Source of the DNA: an uncultured Oscillospiraceae bacterium | GTDB taxonomy: Bacteria > Bacillota > Clostridia > Oscillospirales > Oscillospiraceae | Length of the DNA: 64,000 bases | Assembly: GCA_949841355.1 (NCBI GenBank) | Contig: CATKZP010000007.1 | Location: 1-64,000, forward strand | Direction: 5' to 3' | In this document: positions 1-8,729 of the stretch, one piece after another | Position numbering within the stretch: the stretch's first letter is position 1 | How the letters are laid out: the number at the start of each line of letters is the position of its first letter | The notes under the pieces: generated by a model | Seen by the model: the letters and a program-made list of their open reading frames with translations, nothing else | Databases searched by the model: none | Told to the model about the DNA's origin: nothing | Position numbers and translations under genes: made by a program

Positions 1-2
1 AG

Positions 3-131
3 AAGGGAACCTCTGTCTGCGGGGAACAGTATATCACCGCCGCTTCCGGCGAGGATACCAAAACACACAGCCGGTGCATACTGGATGCATATTCTTGCAG
101 GTTTGCTCTGTTCGAAAGTATAGCAGGATAA
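3..131 (+). CDS. possible 3' end of an unidentified gene
   Basis: An open frame enters from the left edge and ends with TAA at 129-131. It encodes about 42 residues and contains several cysteines. A strong hairpin follows within 4 bp, as expected at the end of a gene. I do not recognise the product. It may be the tail of a mobile-element gene, because the next 8 kb is element debris. Confidence 0.25.
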   Translation, partial: KGTSVCGEQYITAASGEDTKTHSRCILDAYSCRFALFESIAG

Positions 132-134
132 ACA

Positions 135-158
135 CCGGGCGTCACAAGTGACGCCCGG
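135..158 (+). terminator. 11-bp hairpin, terminator-like
   Basis: CCGGGCGTCAC at 135-145 pairs perfectly with GTGACGCCCGG at 148-158. No clear T-tract follows, so it may be an inefficient terminator or simply an inverted repeat. The stretch 159-310 has no gene that I can support. Confidence 0.4.
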
Positions 159-310
159 CAGATCACATCGGCCCGCAGTGCGGGCGGTTTCCCAGTGCCA
201 CGATTGGGGTCAAAAACAGAAGGAAAGATACGCTGTTGGGGACAGGAATCCCCGAAAAACGCACAACAACAGGCTTTGAACAGGGGTCAAACCTTGGAAA
301 GGAGCAGAAA

Positions 311-717
311 ATGAGCAAAAAAGATAAGCTGGCGGTGTATCTCACACCGAAAAGAAGGCTGAGTTGGAGCGCCGCGGCCACAAGGATGGCAGCAGAAGTA
401 TGACCGCATTCATCGAACACGCGCTGGACTTATACCTAGACTATCTCAGCGCCCAGGATGTGGGGCTGTTCCTCCCAGCGGCTATCCGCTCCTGTATCAA
501 CGGACGGCTGGGCACCACGGAGAACCGCATGGCGTCGCTGATGTTCAAGTTGACGGTGGGGCTGGATACTTTATTGCCCAACTCCACGGAAGAAAGTGTC
601 CACGCCGCCCTCCACCCCCTCCACAAGCAGTATTCTCACGGCTCCTACTGGCCCGCATCCGCCCCTGTGAGACAGTTTGTACCCATCAGATGGCATCTGT
701 ACACTCTGCACCAGTGA
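311..717 (+). pseudogene. frameshifted element accessory protein (ribbon-helix-helix-like)
   Basis: ATG at 311 has a good ribosome binding site (GAAAGGAG). The first 13 codons read MSKKDKLAVYLTP, then the frame is lost near 350, where one G appears to be missing from a CCGGAAAAG-like run. The +1 frame continues with an intact-looking segment (ERRGHKDGSRSMTAFIEHAL and on) and then diverges into unrelated sequence from about 600 to the stop at 717. Small proteins of this type (SRSMTAFIEHA core) are familiar from clostridial integrative elements; the fold resembles short ribbon-helix-helix DNA-binding proteins. Both the frameshift and the altered C-terminus argue that it is dead. Confidence 0.55.
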
Positions 718-776
718 AGCGCAGTGTCGGCCCCTTTGTGTGCCGCTTTGAGAGACTGTGAATTGCACCGCTGTCT
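657..776 (+). repeat. diverged direct repeat, copy A
   Basis: This segment resembles 6612-6739 in the same orientation. Shared blocks include TGGCATCTGTAC and GGCCCCTTTGTGTGCC, in the same order with small gaps. The two copies lie outside the mmgE-LysR-SLC13-dehydrogenase cargo, one on each side. Confidence 0.6.
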
Positions 777-802
777 ATAAACCTCACGTGAGTCGCACCC
801 CC

Positions 803-1139
803 ACACTGCGGCGGAATATGCCCAGGCTCTGGAGGCTATCGATGAGATACCCCGGCATTACCCGACGCAGCGTCCAGGTGATCCTATCGAAGATTGAGCT
901 GGACATGGGACGGTTCCCCAGTGCCGCCCACCTGTGTTCTTGGGCAGGGGTATCTCCGGGCAACTATCAGAGCGCGGGGAAGCGGAAACATGGCAGGACA
1001 AGCAAAGGCAATAAAACTCTCAAGTCCGTGCTGGCCCAGTGCGTGAAAGAGGAAAATATCTTATTTTTATGAACAGTACCAACGCATTGCCGTCCGGCGG
1101 GGCGCTTTACTGCGCCCTCCTGCTGGGATCTTTTTTATA
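803..1139 (+). pseudogene. IS110-family transposase, C-terminal remnant
   Basis: Three overlapping frames together encode the C-terminal Transposase_20 part of an IS110-family transposase: YAQALEAIDEI, then PGITRRSVQVILS, FPSAAHLCSWAGVSPGN and SAGKRKHGRTSKGNKTLKS, then FYEQYQRIAVRRGA. There is a frameshift near 853 (one extra C in a C-run) and another near 1055-1065. The N-terminal DEDD catalytic domain is absent. The element cannot encode an active transposase. It is probably debris of the same mobile region as the broken integrase at 7141-8310. Confidence 0.7.
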
Positions 1140-1312
1140 GCAAGAAAAGGGCCGTCAGTACAGGCAAAAAGATATGTGTCTGAACTGATAATGTCGGCAA
1201 GCCCCTTCACACCGGAGAGCTCCTCGTCAGCCTGTTCTGAATGCTTTCGTAGTCAGGTGAGGAGAGAAAACAGCGCAATAAGACAAGCCTGCTGTCATAA
1301 CAACGCTATTGA

Positions 1313-1356
1313 TACAAAAATCCTCCCATACCAGGCGGCATGGGAGGATTTTTGTA
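1313..1356 (-). terminator. terminator after the mmgE/prpD-like gene
   Basis: A 17-bp perfect inverted repeat, 1313-1329 with 1340-1356, has a loop of about 10 nt and an A/T-rich outer stem, giving U-rich RNA on either strand. It sits 35 bp past the stop of the minus-strand gene ending at 1391. The rest of 1140-1390 holds no gene that I can support. Confidence 0.7.
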
Positions 1357-1390
1357 GTCACCGCTTCTGAGCTACTGCTGGTTCCAGCGG

Positions 1391-2776
1391 TTACGGCGCA
1401 ACGTAATCCTTCAGGATGGACAAATCTTTAACTTGTTCCAGCCGGTTGAAAATGAGATCGATGAGTGCCTCAGTCTTATCGTGGCCCAGAATGTCGCCGG
1501 CAGCGCCGCGGAACAGCTCGGCGCTTTCCTCCAGTGTGTAGGGATTCTTCGGATGGCCTTTGGGGAAGCGCATGGAGGTTTCAAAGGTGTGACCGTCCTT
1601 GGTGGTAAGCTTCATGGTATACTCCGGATAGCCACGCTGCTGGAACTTGACAAAGCAATCCCGCAGGGAGTGAAGCGGGCCGGTGGAGTGGATGTGGGAA
1701 GCCATCTCCAGGATGACGGGGTCGGTCATGTACTGGCCGTCCAGCCAAGCACCGCCGGGCTTGGGGCCTTTGAGGTACATGGCGACACAGTAGGGGATAT
1801 TGAACTGGGCGCGAAGGATGGAGTCGAACCCCTCTTTAGGGATGTCCTCGCCGCGGGCAGGGAGGAATGGTGAAACCTCGATGAGATCGATGTCATCGGC
1901 CCGGAGGCCGTTCTCCCGCACAAGGAGGTCAATCATGTCCACCGGTACCTGAACCCACATATTGACGGGCCAGTGCTTGATGAGCGTCTCCATAATGAGA
2001 AATTCCTTCCCCAGATTCCGATCCAGCCAATCCCAGTCGCACTGGTCGGAAACACCGATGTAGTAGCCGCCGCAGGTTTCCAGGGCATCCATCAGGGTAT
2101 AGAAACCGTTCTGGGTGATCATAGCGCACTCGATGCCACTTTTGGCGGTGAGGCCGTGCTGGTAGTGATAAAAGTCGGTGAAGGACTTATTGATGTGATC
2201 GGTGGCGACAGGGGTCATCAGGGCGGCTGCGCCGATGAGCTGGTTGGTCTTGACGGGATCCAGATCCAGCAGTTTGCCACTAACCATGGCGGGGGCGAAG
2301 ATCTGCCAGCTGAACAGGCCCCAGCCCTTCAGGAACCGCTCAGGGGAGGGCTGGACGGCAGAGGAGATGCGCTGGTACACATCATAGCCGCCGATCAGGG
2401 CGGTGAGGTAGTCCTGGCCGCTTTTGTGATGCGCCTCGGCCATGGCCAGGCCGGCGGGTACGGCGCCAGCGGAGGGGTGCCCCGTCCAGGAGCAGTCCTC
2501 CCAGTTCAGCATATCGCACAGCGCGCCGTTGGCCATGGTAGCGTTGGTAATGGAGACGGAAGCGCCGTCCCCCAGAAGGGTGGCGTTCAGACTACCGGAG
2601 CCCAGCGTTTTTGCCATGGAGATAGCTTTCTGGCCAGCGTTGGTGCGGCAGGCAGAAATGCCAGCACCAATAGTGTGAAGGGTAAGAACTTTGGCTCGCT
2701 CAACCACCTCGGGAGGGATGTCCTCGTAGCGCAGGCCGCTGAGATAATCTGCCAGGATTTGGGTGTATTTTTTCAT
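1391..2776 (-). CDS. MmgE/PrpD family protein
   Basis: The 461-residue product matches the MmgE/PrpD family in length and layout: an all-helical N-terminal domain (about 1-270, with GAGISACR, NATMANGALCDMLNWED and GHPSAGAVPAGLA) and a C-terminal alpha/beta domain. The family includes 2-methylcitrate dehydratase, cis-aconitate decarboxylase and iminodisuccinate epimerase, so the substrate is probably a di- or tricarboxylate, but it cannot be fixed by eye. Start ATG 2776 follows AAAGGAG. It is divergent from the LysR gene at 2842, and a DASS-type carboxylate carrier lies just beyond, which suggests a carboxylate uptake and catabolic locus. Confidence 0.8.
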   Translation of the reverse strand: MKKYTQILADYLSGLRYEDIPPEVVERAKVLTLHTIGAGISACRTNAGQKAISMAKTLGSGSLNATLLGDGASVSITNATMANGALCDMLNWEDCSWTGHPSAGAVPAGLAMAEAHHKSGQDYLTALIGGYDVYQRISSAVQPSPERFLKGWGLFSWQIFAPAMVSGKLLDLDPVKTNQLIGAAALMTPVATDHINKSFTDFYHYQHGLTAKSGIECAMITQNGFYTLMDALETCGGYYIGVSDQCDWDWLDRNLGKEFLIMETLIKHWPVNMWVQVPVDMIDLLVRENGLRADDIDLIEVSPFLPARGEDIPKEGFDSILRAQFNIPYCVAMYLKGPKPGGAWLDGQYMTDPVILEMASHIHSTGPLHSLRDCFVKFQQRGYPEYTMKLTTKDGHTFETSMRFPKGHPKNPYTLEESAELFRGAAGDILGHDKTEALIDLIFNRLEQVKDLSILKDYVAP

Positions 2777-2841
2777 AATGGTCTCCTTTCTATTTCGATT
2801 GGTCTTGTTTTAGCGGGTGATCGGTGTTACACTGAGGAAAA

Positions 2842-3777
2842 ATGAACCGAGGGGGAAACGCTTTGAAGATCGAGTATTTGGAGTATCTGGTGGCTGTGGC
2901 AAATGCGCCCTCCATTACGGCAGCGGCCCAGCGGCTTTATATCAGTCAGACCGCGCTGAGTGCGGCCATCCGCTCCTTGGAGAAGGAACTGCGCACAGAG
3001 CTGTTCCAGCGCACATCAAAGGGCGTGAACCTGACGGCAGAGGGGGAACGGGTGATGCAGGTTGCGGAAGAAATTCTAGAGAAATATCGCAGCCTGTTCC
3101 CCGCTGAAGACCCGCGAAAACGCAGCATCACCATCGGGGCATACGCCTACGACTACAATGCGCTGAGCTTTGGTTTGATCCGGCGGCTGGAGGAGGAGTC
3201 CTGCCCAGTGCAACTGAATGTGTATGAGCTGGAGGAGGACGAGGTAGTGCCCAGCGTGGTGCGTGGGGACGCGGACATGGGCGTCGGGCTGGCGTTTGCC
3301 GACCGTCACTTGGCCTACGCCTCACTGGCCAAGGCCAACGGTTTGTGCCGCGAAGAACTGTGCCAGGATCGGGCCTACCTATATGTATCCGCCGCGTCTC
3401 ATCTGGCGGGCCGGCGGTCTGTTCGGGTGGAGGATCTGCGCGAGGAGCGGTTTGTCACCTCAGTGAACAGCATCAAGCCCTTTAAGAACGCAGGACTTCA
3501 CCGGCGGATTCCATGCTACTGTGTGCTGGGCAACAGCGGAGCCGTACTCCGCTCAATACTGGAAAACCGCACCGTCACGCTGATGCCCGAACGTGCCATG
3601 CGGGGGAACCATTATCTCCTCAGCGGGGCTATTCGTCAGGTGGCGGTGGAGGACGTATCCACCACCGCCACCTATTACTTGGTGCGCACGGCGGGGAAAC
3701 CCAGTGGGGCGGAGGAATTCCTGCTGGATACGATCCGGGCGTTTTATTACCAGGATCAGAGCAGGGACGCGCAGTAG
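2842..3777 (+). CDS. LysR-family transcriptional regulator
   Basis: The 311-residue protein has an N-terminal winged helix-turn-helix (about residues 8-65: LEYLVAVANAPSITAAAQRL, SQTALSAAIRSLEKEL, LFQRTSKGVNLTAEG) and a C-terminal effector domain. ATG 2842 has GAGGA 4 nt upstream. A TTG at 2863, with GGGGGA 6 nt upstream, would begin at the more typical LKIEYLEYL and may be the true start. It diverges from mmgE/prpD (65 bp between ATGs) and overlaps the carrier gene tail-to-tail by 22 bp. By family habit it should control the divergent gene and perhaps the carrier and dehydrogenase, responding to their substrate. Confidence 0.85.
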   Translation: MNRGGNALKIEYLEYLVAVANAPSITAAAQRLYISQTALSAAIRSLEKELRTELFQRTSKGVNLTAEGERVMQVAEEILEKYRSLFPAEDPRKRSITIGAYAYDYNALSFGLIRRLEEESCPVQLNVYELEEDEVVPSVVRGDADMGVGLAFADRHLAYASLAKANGLCREELCQDRAYLYVSAASHLAGRRSVRVEDLREERFVTSVNSIKPFKNAGLHRRIPCYCVLGNSGAVLRSILENRTVTLMPERAMRGNHYLLSGAIRQVAVEDVSTTATYYLVRTAGKPSGAEEFLLDTIRAFYYQDQSRDAQ

Positions 3778-5219
3778 AAGAAGGGCAGTGCCAACAGAAG
3801 GTAGACCAGGCAGGCGAAGGAGGTATAGCCGATGATCTGCTTTGGTCGGAGCCAGTTGTTGCCGTAGAGTACAGCGGACACGGCGGAAGCACCGGGCAGA
3901 ATGAAGCCCATACTGGCGGTGTAGATGATAAGAATGCCCATCAGGCTGGTGGAAATCTGGAACTGCTGGCACAGAGGGATGGCCAACGGGATGAGTAGCA
4001 TAGCGATACCGGTGTTGCTACCGAAGTTGGTGAGTACCAGATCCACCAGAATGATAATGGCGATGATGGCGAATACGCCCTTCCCGGCCACCATGGGTTG
4101 GATGAATTGGGCGCAGAGGGTGGTGAACCCGGTCTCTGCGGAGGTGAGGGCGTTGGCAATGGGAATTGCAGCAGCGCAAATGAAAATGCACTCCCACTTG
4201 ACCCCGGCGATAACTGCGCGGTTGAAATCCAACAGAGGTTCGCCGTTCACTTTGACAAAGCAGAGGATGACCACAGCTAGGGCGAATACACCGCCGCCGG
4301 TGAGGCGGGAGAAAAGTTGGACGATCCACCACTCTGCTGGGAGTACTGTGGTGGCCACCGTGGAGGCAATAACTAACAGGAACGTAGAAAAATAGGCCTT
4401 CTGTTTGTAGTTGAGTTTTACGTTTTCCGCGTTGCTCAGGCGGGAGGCGTCAAAAGACTTGATCTTGGACATATCCACCCGGAAAACGAACTTGATGGAC
4501 AGGGACAGAGCCAGGATCATCAGTGAACCCAAGATAATGGCGAAGGCAATGTACTGTACATAGCTTAGATCCGTGCCGGAGGCCTGACTGAAGGCGGCGC
4601 ACAGGGCGATCTGCCATCCTTTGAAGGGAATGACGAAGTCACCCAGCGCCCCGGCAATGGTGGAGAACAGCAACATGATCGTCATATATTTGTCGCCCTT
4701 CTGATAACCCACCATGTCCGCGATGCTGTACAGCACAGCCCAAGAGAGGAAGATGGCTGCAAAGGAATTAGTGATGGCGGAAGTGATGAAAAAGCCGTAG
4801 AGAAATACGGTGCAGAACAACAACGGCCGGCCATTGACAAACTTTTTGGAAATGAGCCACCGGGCGATGTACTCGCCAACGCCACTCTCCGTGATGGCAC
4901 CGGCAATGATGAGGATCATCAGCACCTGCCAGATCACGGGGTTACCGAGGCTGGAGGTGATGGCCTGGTTCATGGTACAGTAGTCGCTCATGCCGAAGGC
5001 CACGATGCCCAGGATGCTGGGCCAGATGATGCCTACCGTTGACCACATAAAGACCACACCGATGAAAATGCCCAGGATCTGCATCCCCACTGGGGTCAGA
5101 GGGGCAATGGGCGGCAGCAGGCCAAAGCCAAAGAGGAAGAAAAAGCCGGTGAGGCAGAGGACGTAATGGCTCAGGTCTTTTTTCTTGGGAGCAGGGGCCT
5201 GGATGGTCTGGTTTTCCAT
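3756..5219 (-). CDS. SLC13/DASS-family anion:cation symporter
   Basis: The 487-residue, strongly hydrophobic protein has about 12 predicted membrane spans. SNT-like signatures expected of the DASS family are visible: FITSAITNSFAAIFLSWAVL in the first half and LTNFGSNTGIAMLLIPLAIP in the second. The family moves di- or tricarboxylates, usually with Na+. Start ATG 5219 has AAGGAGG. It lies 30 bp downstream of the opine-dehydrogenase-like gene in an apparent operon and overlaps the 3' end of the LysR gene. Substrate is inferred only from context (PrpD-like enzyme, amino-acid dehydrogenase-like enzyme). Confidence 0.8.
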   Translation of the reverse strand: MENQTIQAPAPKKKDLSHYVLCLTGFFFLFGFGLLPPIAPLTPVGMQILGIFIGVVFMWSTVGIIWPSILGIVAFGMSDYCTMNQAITSSLGNPVIWQVLMILIIAGAITESGVGEYIARWLISKKFVNGRPLLFCTVFLYGFFITSAITNSFAAIFLSWAVLYSIADMVGYQKGDKYMTIMLLFSTIAGALGDFVIPFKGWQIALCAAFSQASGTDLSYVQYIAFAIILGSLMILALSLSIKFVFRVDMSKIKSFDASRLSNAENVKLNYKQKAYFSTFLLVIASTVATTVLPAEWWIVQLFSRLTGGGVFALAVVILCFVKVNGEPLLDFNRAVIAGVKWECIFICAAAIPIANALTSAETGFTTLCAQFIQPMVAGKGVFAIIAIIILVDLVLTNFGSNTGIAMLLIPLAIPLCQQFQISTSLMGILIIYTASMGFILPGASAVSAVLYGNNWLRPKQIIGYTSFACLVYLLLALPFFYCASLL

Positions 5220-5249
5220 AGCAATGCCTCCTTATTTTTTCTGCGGGGG

Positions 5250-6305
5250 TTATTCGGCGTGTCCGGACTCCAGGTATTGATTGATACGGGTGGCGTCCAG
5301 GTTCTCCAGCCCCAGGGTGCGAAGAGAGAGCCCTTGGGCAGCGTAATCCATTCCATTTAGGGCGGAGGCGATAGAAATCAGCGCCTGCGCCACAGGGGTG
5401 AATGTCCCGGTGGGGGCGGCGAGGGAGGCCAGCAGACTGACTCCTGCATAGGCGTCCTCGGTGATATACCGGTGGTTGGTACTGGTTGGACCGTCCAGAT
5501 CGCGGAACAGCTGTAGCTGCGGTTGCCCCAACATACGCAGGAAATCGACGGCAGGGATGGCGGTATAGCCCATGCCGTCCATGACAGCCTTTTTTTCAAC
5601 TTCCATAGCCTCAATGAGGCGGAATACCGACGGCGTGAGACCGTCCCGGTAAAGGCGGAAGTCGTCCATAGACTCCATCCTGGCCGCATTGAGCAGGGAA
5701 CCCGCCAAATGGATAACGAGGTTGGGCGAATTGAGGGTGGCCTCAAAGATGTTCTTGACAGCTTGGCAGGGATAGACCCGGCCCAGGGAAGCAAGGAAAG
5801 CCGGCGTGTCCTTTCCAGGGAAGGCGGCAGCGTTTTTGACAGCGGCGGGCATAGCGATGAGAACTTTCCTCGGCCCAATTTTGCGGCAGGGATAGATGTT
5901 CCCTTGCAGTTCGCCCACCAGTACTTTTTTCCCGCCCAGCAGGGGGGCGAGCCGCAGGGAGGCGCAGTTTCCCGAAGAGAAACACACAGTCTGTCCGTCA
6001 CACAGGTAGGGTGCCATCAGTTGGGCAAGTTCCTGGTGCCGGTTTGCTACTGCGGACACCAGTACCAGTTCGGCGCCCTCCAGAACCTCAGTGATGTCTT
6101 GGGTGAAGCGGTGGATGTGTGCCGTGCCCACTGCGGCGTTCCCTGTGAGTTCGATAGTAGAGTCGGCCAGCAGATCAGCTGTAGTCTCCTGGTGATAACC
6201 AGGCTGCTCAAAGATTGTGACATGGTGGCCCTTCAACGTGAGGTCGGCAGCCATAGCCATACCGGTCCCACCAGCGCCGATGACTGCAATATTCAGTGGT
6301 GCCAT
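5250..6305 (-). CDS. NAD/NADP octopine/nopaline dehydrogenase-family oxidoreductase
   Basis: The 351-residue product begins with a Rossmann motif (NIAVIGAGGTGMAMAADL) and continues with a helical C-terminal domain of the octopine/nopaline dehydrogenase type (about 185-340, with a conserved His in PNLVIHLAGSLLN). Family members join or split a keto acid and an amino acid, or act on related hydroxy acids. ATG 6305 is preferred over an upstream in-frame ATG at 6326, because AAAGGAGG lies 7 nt before it. It is first in a two-gene operon with the SLC13 carrier. Together with the PrpD-like gene this suggests use of an opine or substituted dicarboxylate. Confidence 0.75.
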   Translation of the reverse strand: MAPLNIAVIGAGGTGMAMAADLTLKGHHVTIFEQPGYHQETTADLLADSTIELTGNAAVGTAHIHRFTQDITEVLEGAELVLVSAVANRHQELAQLMAPYLCDGQTVCFSSGNCASLRLAPLLGGKKVLVGELQGNIYPCRKIGPRKVLIAMPAAVKNAAAFPGKDTPAFLASLGRVYPCQAVKNIFEATLNSPNLVIHLAGSLLNAARMESMDDFRLYRDGLTPSVFRLIEAMEVEKKAVMDGMGYTAIPAVDFLRMLGQPQLQLFRDLDGPTSTNHRYITEDAYAGVSLLASLAAPTGTFTPVAQALISIASALNGMDYAAQGLSLRTLGLENLDATRINQYLESGHAE

Positions 6306-6611
6306 GGTTTTCCTCCTTTGGTGCAAGATGGCGATGGTGCGGCCGCACGCATGACGCGAAAAACTGTCCTGCAGGGAGTTCCTGACAAGTTCATTGTAAC
6401 CGACAGGAGGGGAAAAAATCCAATATGGTTTTCACTTGTGTTGCCAGCAAAAAAATGACTGGCATAGAACTTGTCCCATAGGAAAGGCCACCGCGAAAAT
6501 TTCTGCGGACGGTGGAAAACTCGTTTCGAAATAGGCCCGGGAAAAGTATACTGGAATACAAGCGGTCGGCGCTCTGCATCTGCGGAGCGCCGACCAAGCA
6601 TTTTCCCGCGT

Positions 6612-6739
6612 GTCCGCCATGTGAAGCGGTTTGTGCCCAGTCCTCGGAGCCGGTGGCATCTGTACGTTTCCTACGGATGAAACGCAGTGTTGGCCCCTTT
6701 GTGTGCCACTGTGCGGGGACGCATATTCCACCACTGTCT
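6612..6739 (+). repeat. diverged direct repeat, copy B
   Basis: Partner of 657-776, same strand. It falls in the 553-bp interval 6306-6858, which has no gene I can support. The interval also holds a short inverted repeat, GGCGCTCTGC/GCGGAGCGCC, at about 6569-6590. Confidence 0.55.
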
Positions 6740-6858
6740 CCCAAAAGAAAGACTGCCATCCCAGAAAAAAGATGTGTCTGGATTGATAATTTTTTCTGTT
6801 TGCCATGGCTATTCCCGTTGACCTGTGGTATGGTGTGTTGCTACAGGAGGTGAGAGCA

Positions 6859-7140
6859 ATGCGAAAAACCTTGGAAGATTTCTACTATGGCAACATCACG
6901 TCCAGTACGCAGGACATGACACTCCATCCAGAGCTGAAACGGTCAACAGACCGGGTGGCCTGTTTCGAAAACCAACTCGCAGAGCAGCTCAATGAGGTTA
7001 GGCAAGCAATCTTAGTAAAGCTTATCGAATCACAGCAGGAAATCGACAGAATCACGGCGCTGGAAAACTTCATCCTGGGTTTCCGGCTGGGAGTCAGGAT
7101 GATGGCCGAGTGTATGGATGACAACGATGGTGACATCAAA
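6859..7140 (+). CDS. small element-associated protein (DUF6809-like)
   Basis: ATG 6859 follows a strong AGGAGGTGAG site. About 94 residues (MRKTLEDFYYGNI to MAECMDDNDGDIK) form a helical, charged protein of the kind normally encoded just before tyrosine integrases in clostridial integrative elements. I assign the DUF name from memory only. Here the frame runs without a stop into the integrase sequence, so a fused 168-residue product ending at 7362 would be made. The normal stop between the two genes has probably been lost. Function unknown. Confidence 0.55.
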
Positions 7141-8310
7141 ATGGAGGTGAATGACTCTGACAAAAAAAGAGCAAATGGCGAGGGCAGCCTGCGAAAGCGC
7201 CCCGACGGCTGCTGGGAGGGGCGCTACACAGCGGGCCGCGACCCGGTGGCCGACAAGGCCATCTATAAAAACGTCCCGGCCAAGATGCAGAAAGCGTGTA
7301 CGGAAAAACTGGTTCTGGCTATTGAGAAAAGTGGAAAAATTGATGTGGCCAAGGCAGGGTAGTACACGGTGGAGGAGTGGTGCTGGCTTTGGCATGAGAA
7401 CTATTGCAAGCCCGCCGTCAAGGACACCACGGTGGAGTACTACCGAAGCTACATTGAATACCACATCGCGCCCAATATCAATAAGATCAAGCTGGAAAAG
7501 CTCATCACTCTGGATCTCCAGGAATTCTACAACAAGCCCAAAAAGAGCGGCAGGGTGGAAAAATACGAGGGAATGGAGGACAGGAGCCTGAGTGCCCGGA
7601 CGGTGCGCAGCCTCCACGCCATGCTCCGCACCGCCTTGGATCAGGCGGTGAAAGAGCGCCTGATCCCCTTCAACCCCACCATCGGCTGCCGCCTGCCGCC
7701 CAAGGAGAAAAAGGAGATGAAGTTCCTCCCGGCGGAGCAGATCGGCGCTTACCTCAGAGCGACGGAGGAGCACGGTGTCCTGCCTGTGTTCTACCTGGAG
7801 CTGACCACGGGACTGAGGAGGGGGGAACTGACGGCGCTCCTCTTGGCTGACCTTGATGTAAATCTAAGGCCTTGACTGTATTGAAGTCAACAGGGCATTT
7901 GAAGAGTGAGGTGAGGGTCACCCAGCCGAAGACCGCCAACTCGGTGCGGACGATCTGTCTGCCGCAGGAAACGGTGGACCTGCTGGTGCAGGAACACGAA
8001 AAGCACCCGTCCAACCCCTATATGTTCCCCTCGCCGGTGACTACGGCCCAGACTGCATCGGACGGCTGCACAAGACCCTGCTGAAAAAGGCGGGGATCAC
8101 CAAAAACTGCCCTTCCACGGCCTGCGTCATAGCTGTGCCTCACTCCTGCTGGCGAACGGCGTTCCGATGAAACAGATTCAGGAATGGCTGGGCCATAGTG
8201 ATTTTTCGACCACCGCCAATGTCTACGCACATCTGGATTACAATTCCAAGCTGTCCTCTGGGGATGCTATGATAAACGGGTTGAGTGGTGCTTTGCAGGC
8301 CATCAAATAG
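7141..8310 (+). pseudogene. tyrosine recombinase/integrase, multiply disrupted
   Basis: The reconstructed protein is a typical element integrase: N-terminal RANGEGSLRKRPDG arm, SAM-like core-binding domain (DTTVEYYRSYIEYHI), then the catalytic domain with TTGLRRGEL (first Arg), HGLRHS (His-x-x-Arg), LGHSDFSTTANVYAHLDY (His and the nucleophile Tyr). It is broken by an in-frame TAG at 7360-7362 and by frame changes near 7870, 8038 and 8100. The disruptions leave no full-length product. It points toward the tRNA-Ser at 8499-8587, the presumed attachment gene. From a low-G+C-biased element, now relic. Confidence 0.85.
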
Positions 8311-8447
8311 TCTCACCGGCATATTGTGAACCAAGGAGCCGATACGCCGCTACATAGTGAGTTCGAATCACAGTTTTTATAGGCGCTTTAAGAGAGGACT
8401 ACCCCATTTTAGGAAAGAACTAGCGGTCAAATTGAGGAAGGTCAGGC

Positions 8448-8485
8448 AAAAAAGAAAAGCCCACAAGCGGCGCAAACCCGCTTGT
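8448..8485 (-). terminator. terminator of tRNA-Ser
   Basis: On the minus strand an 8-bp stem (8463-8470 with 8478-8485, 7-nt loop) is followed by a T-rich run (TTTTCTTTTTT complement at 8448-8458). It lies 13 bp past the tRNA 3' end. Confidence 0.75.
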
Positions 8486-8498
8486 AGACTGATCTTTT

Positions 8499-8587
8499 TG
8501 GCGCAGCGGGAGGGATTCGAACCCTCGTGGGATTGCTCCCAAACTGATTTCGAGTCAGCCCCGTTATGACCACTTCGATACCGCTGC
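8499..8587 (-). tRNA. tRNA-Ser(CGA)
   Basis: On the minus strand the acceptor GCAGCGG pairs with CCGCTGC, with T8-A9, a G discriminator (usual for serine) and an encoded CCA at 8499-8501. The anticodon loop CTCGAAA gives anticodon CGA. A long variable arm (TTTGGGAGCAATCCCACG) and the T-loop GGTTCGAATCC are present. The broken integrase ends 190 bp away, making this tRNA the likely integration target. Confidence 0.95.
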
Positions 8588-8729
8588 GTGTATTTTTCGC
8601 AACACCAGTCCTCAACATGTGCCTCAGAAAAAGGAGAGAACTGATGGAGAGAACTACAAAAATTTTTCTCCTTGATGATACCTCCAAAGCCTTGAAAAAT
8701 CAAGGTTTTTCAGAAAAGCAGTTCCAAAG

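Noticed and set aside
803-1139. Active insertion sequence
   Set aside because: Only the C-terminal transposase domain is present, with frame changes; no catalytic DEDD domain is seen.
1973-2845. 290-codon plus-strand frame opposite mmgE/prpD
   Set aside because: Shadow frame. The minus-strand product has a ribosome site and full-length MmgE/PrpD family features.
6805-7362. A single 185-residue gene
   Set aside because: The frame joins a DUF6809-like protein to the N-terminus of an integrase and has an upstream start without a ribosome site. It is better read as two element genes run together by decay.
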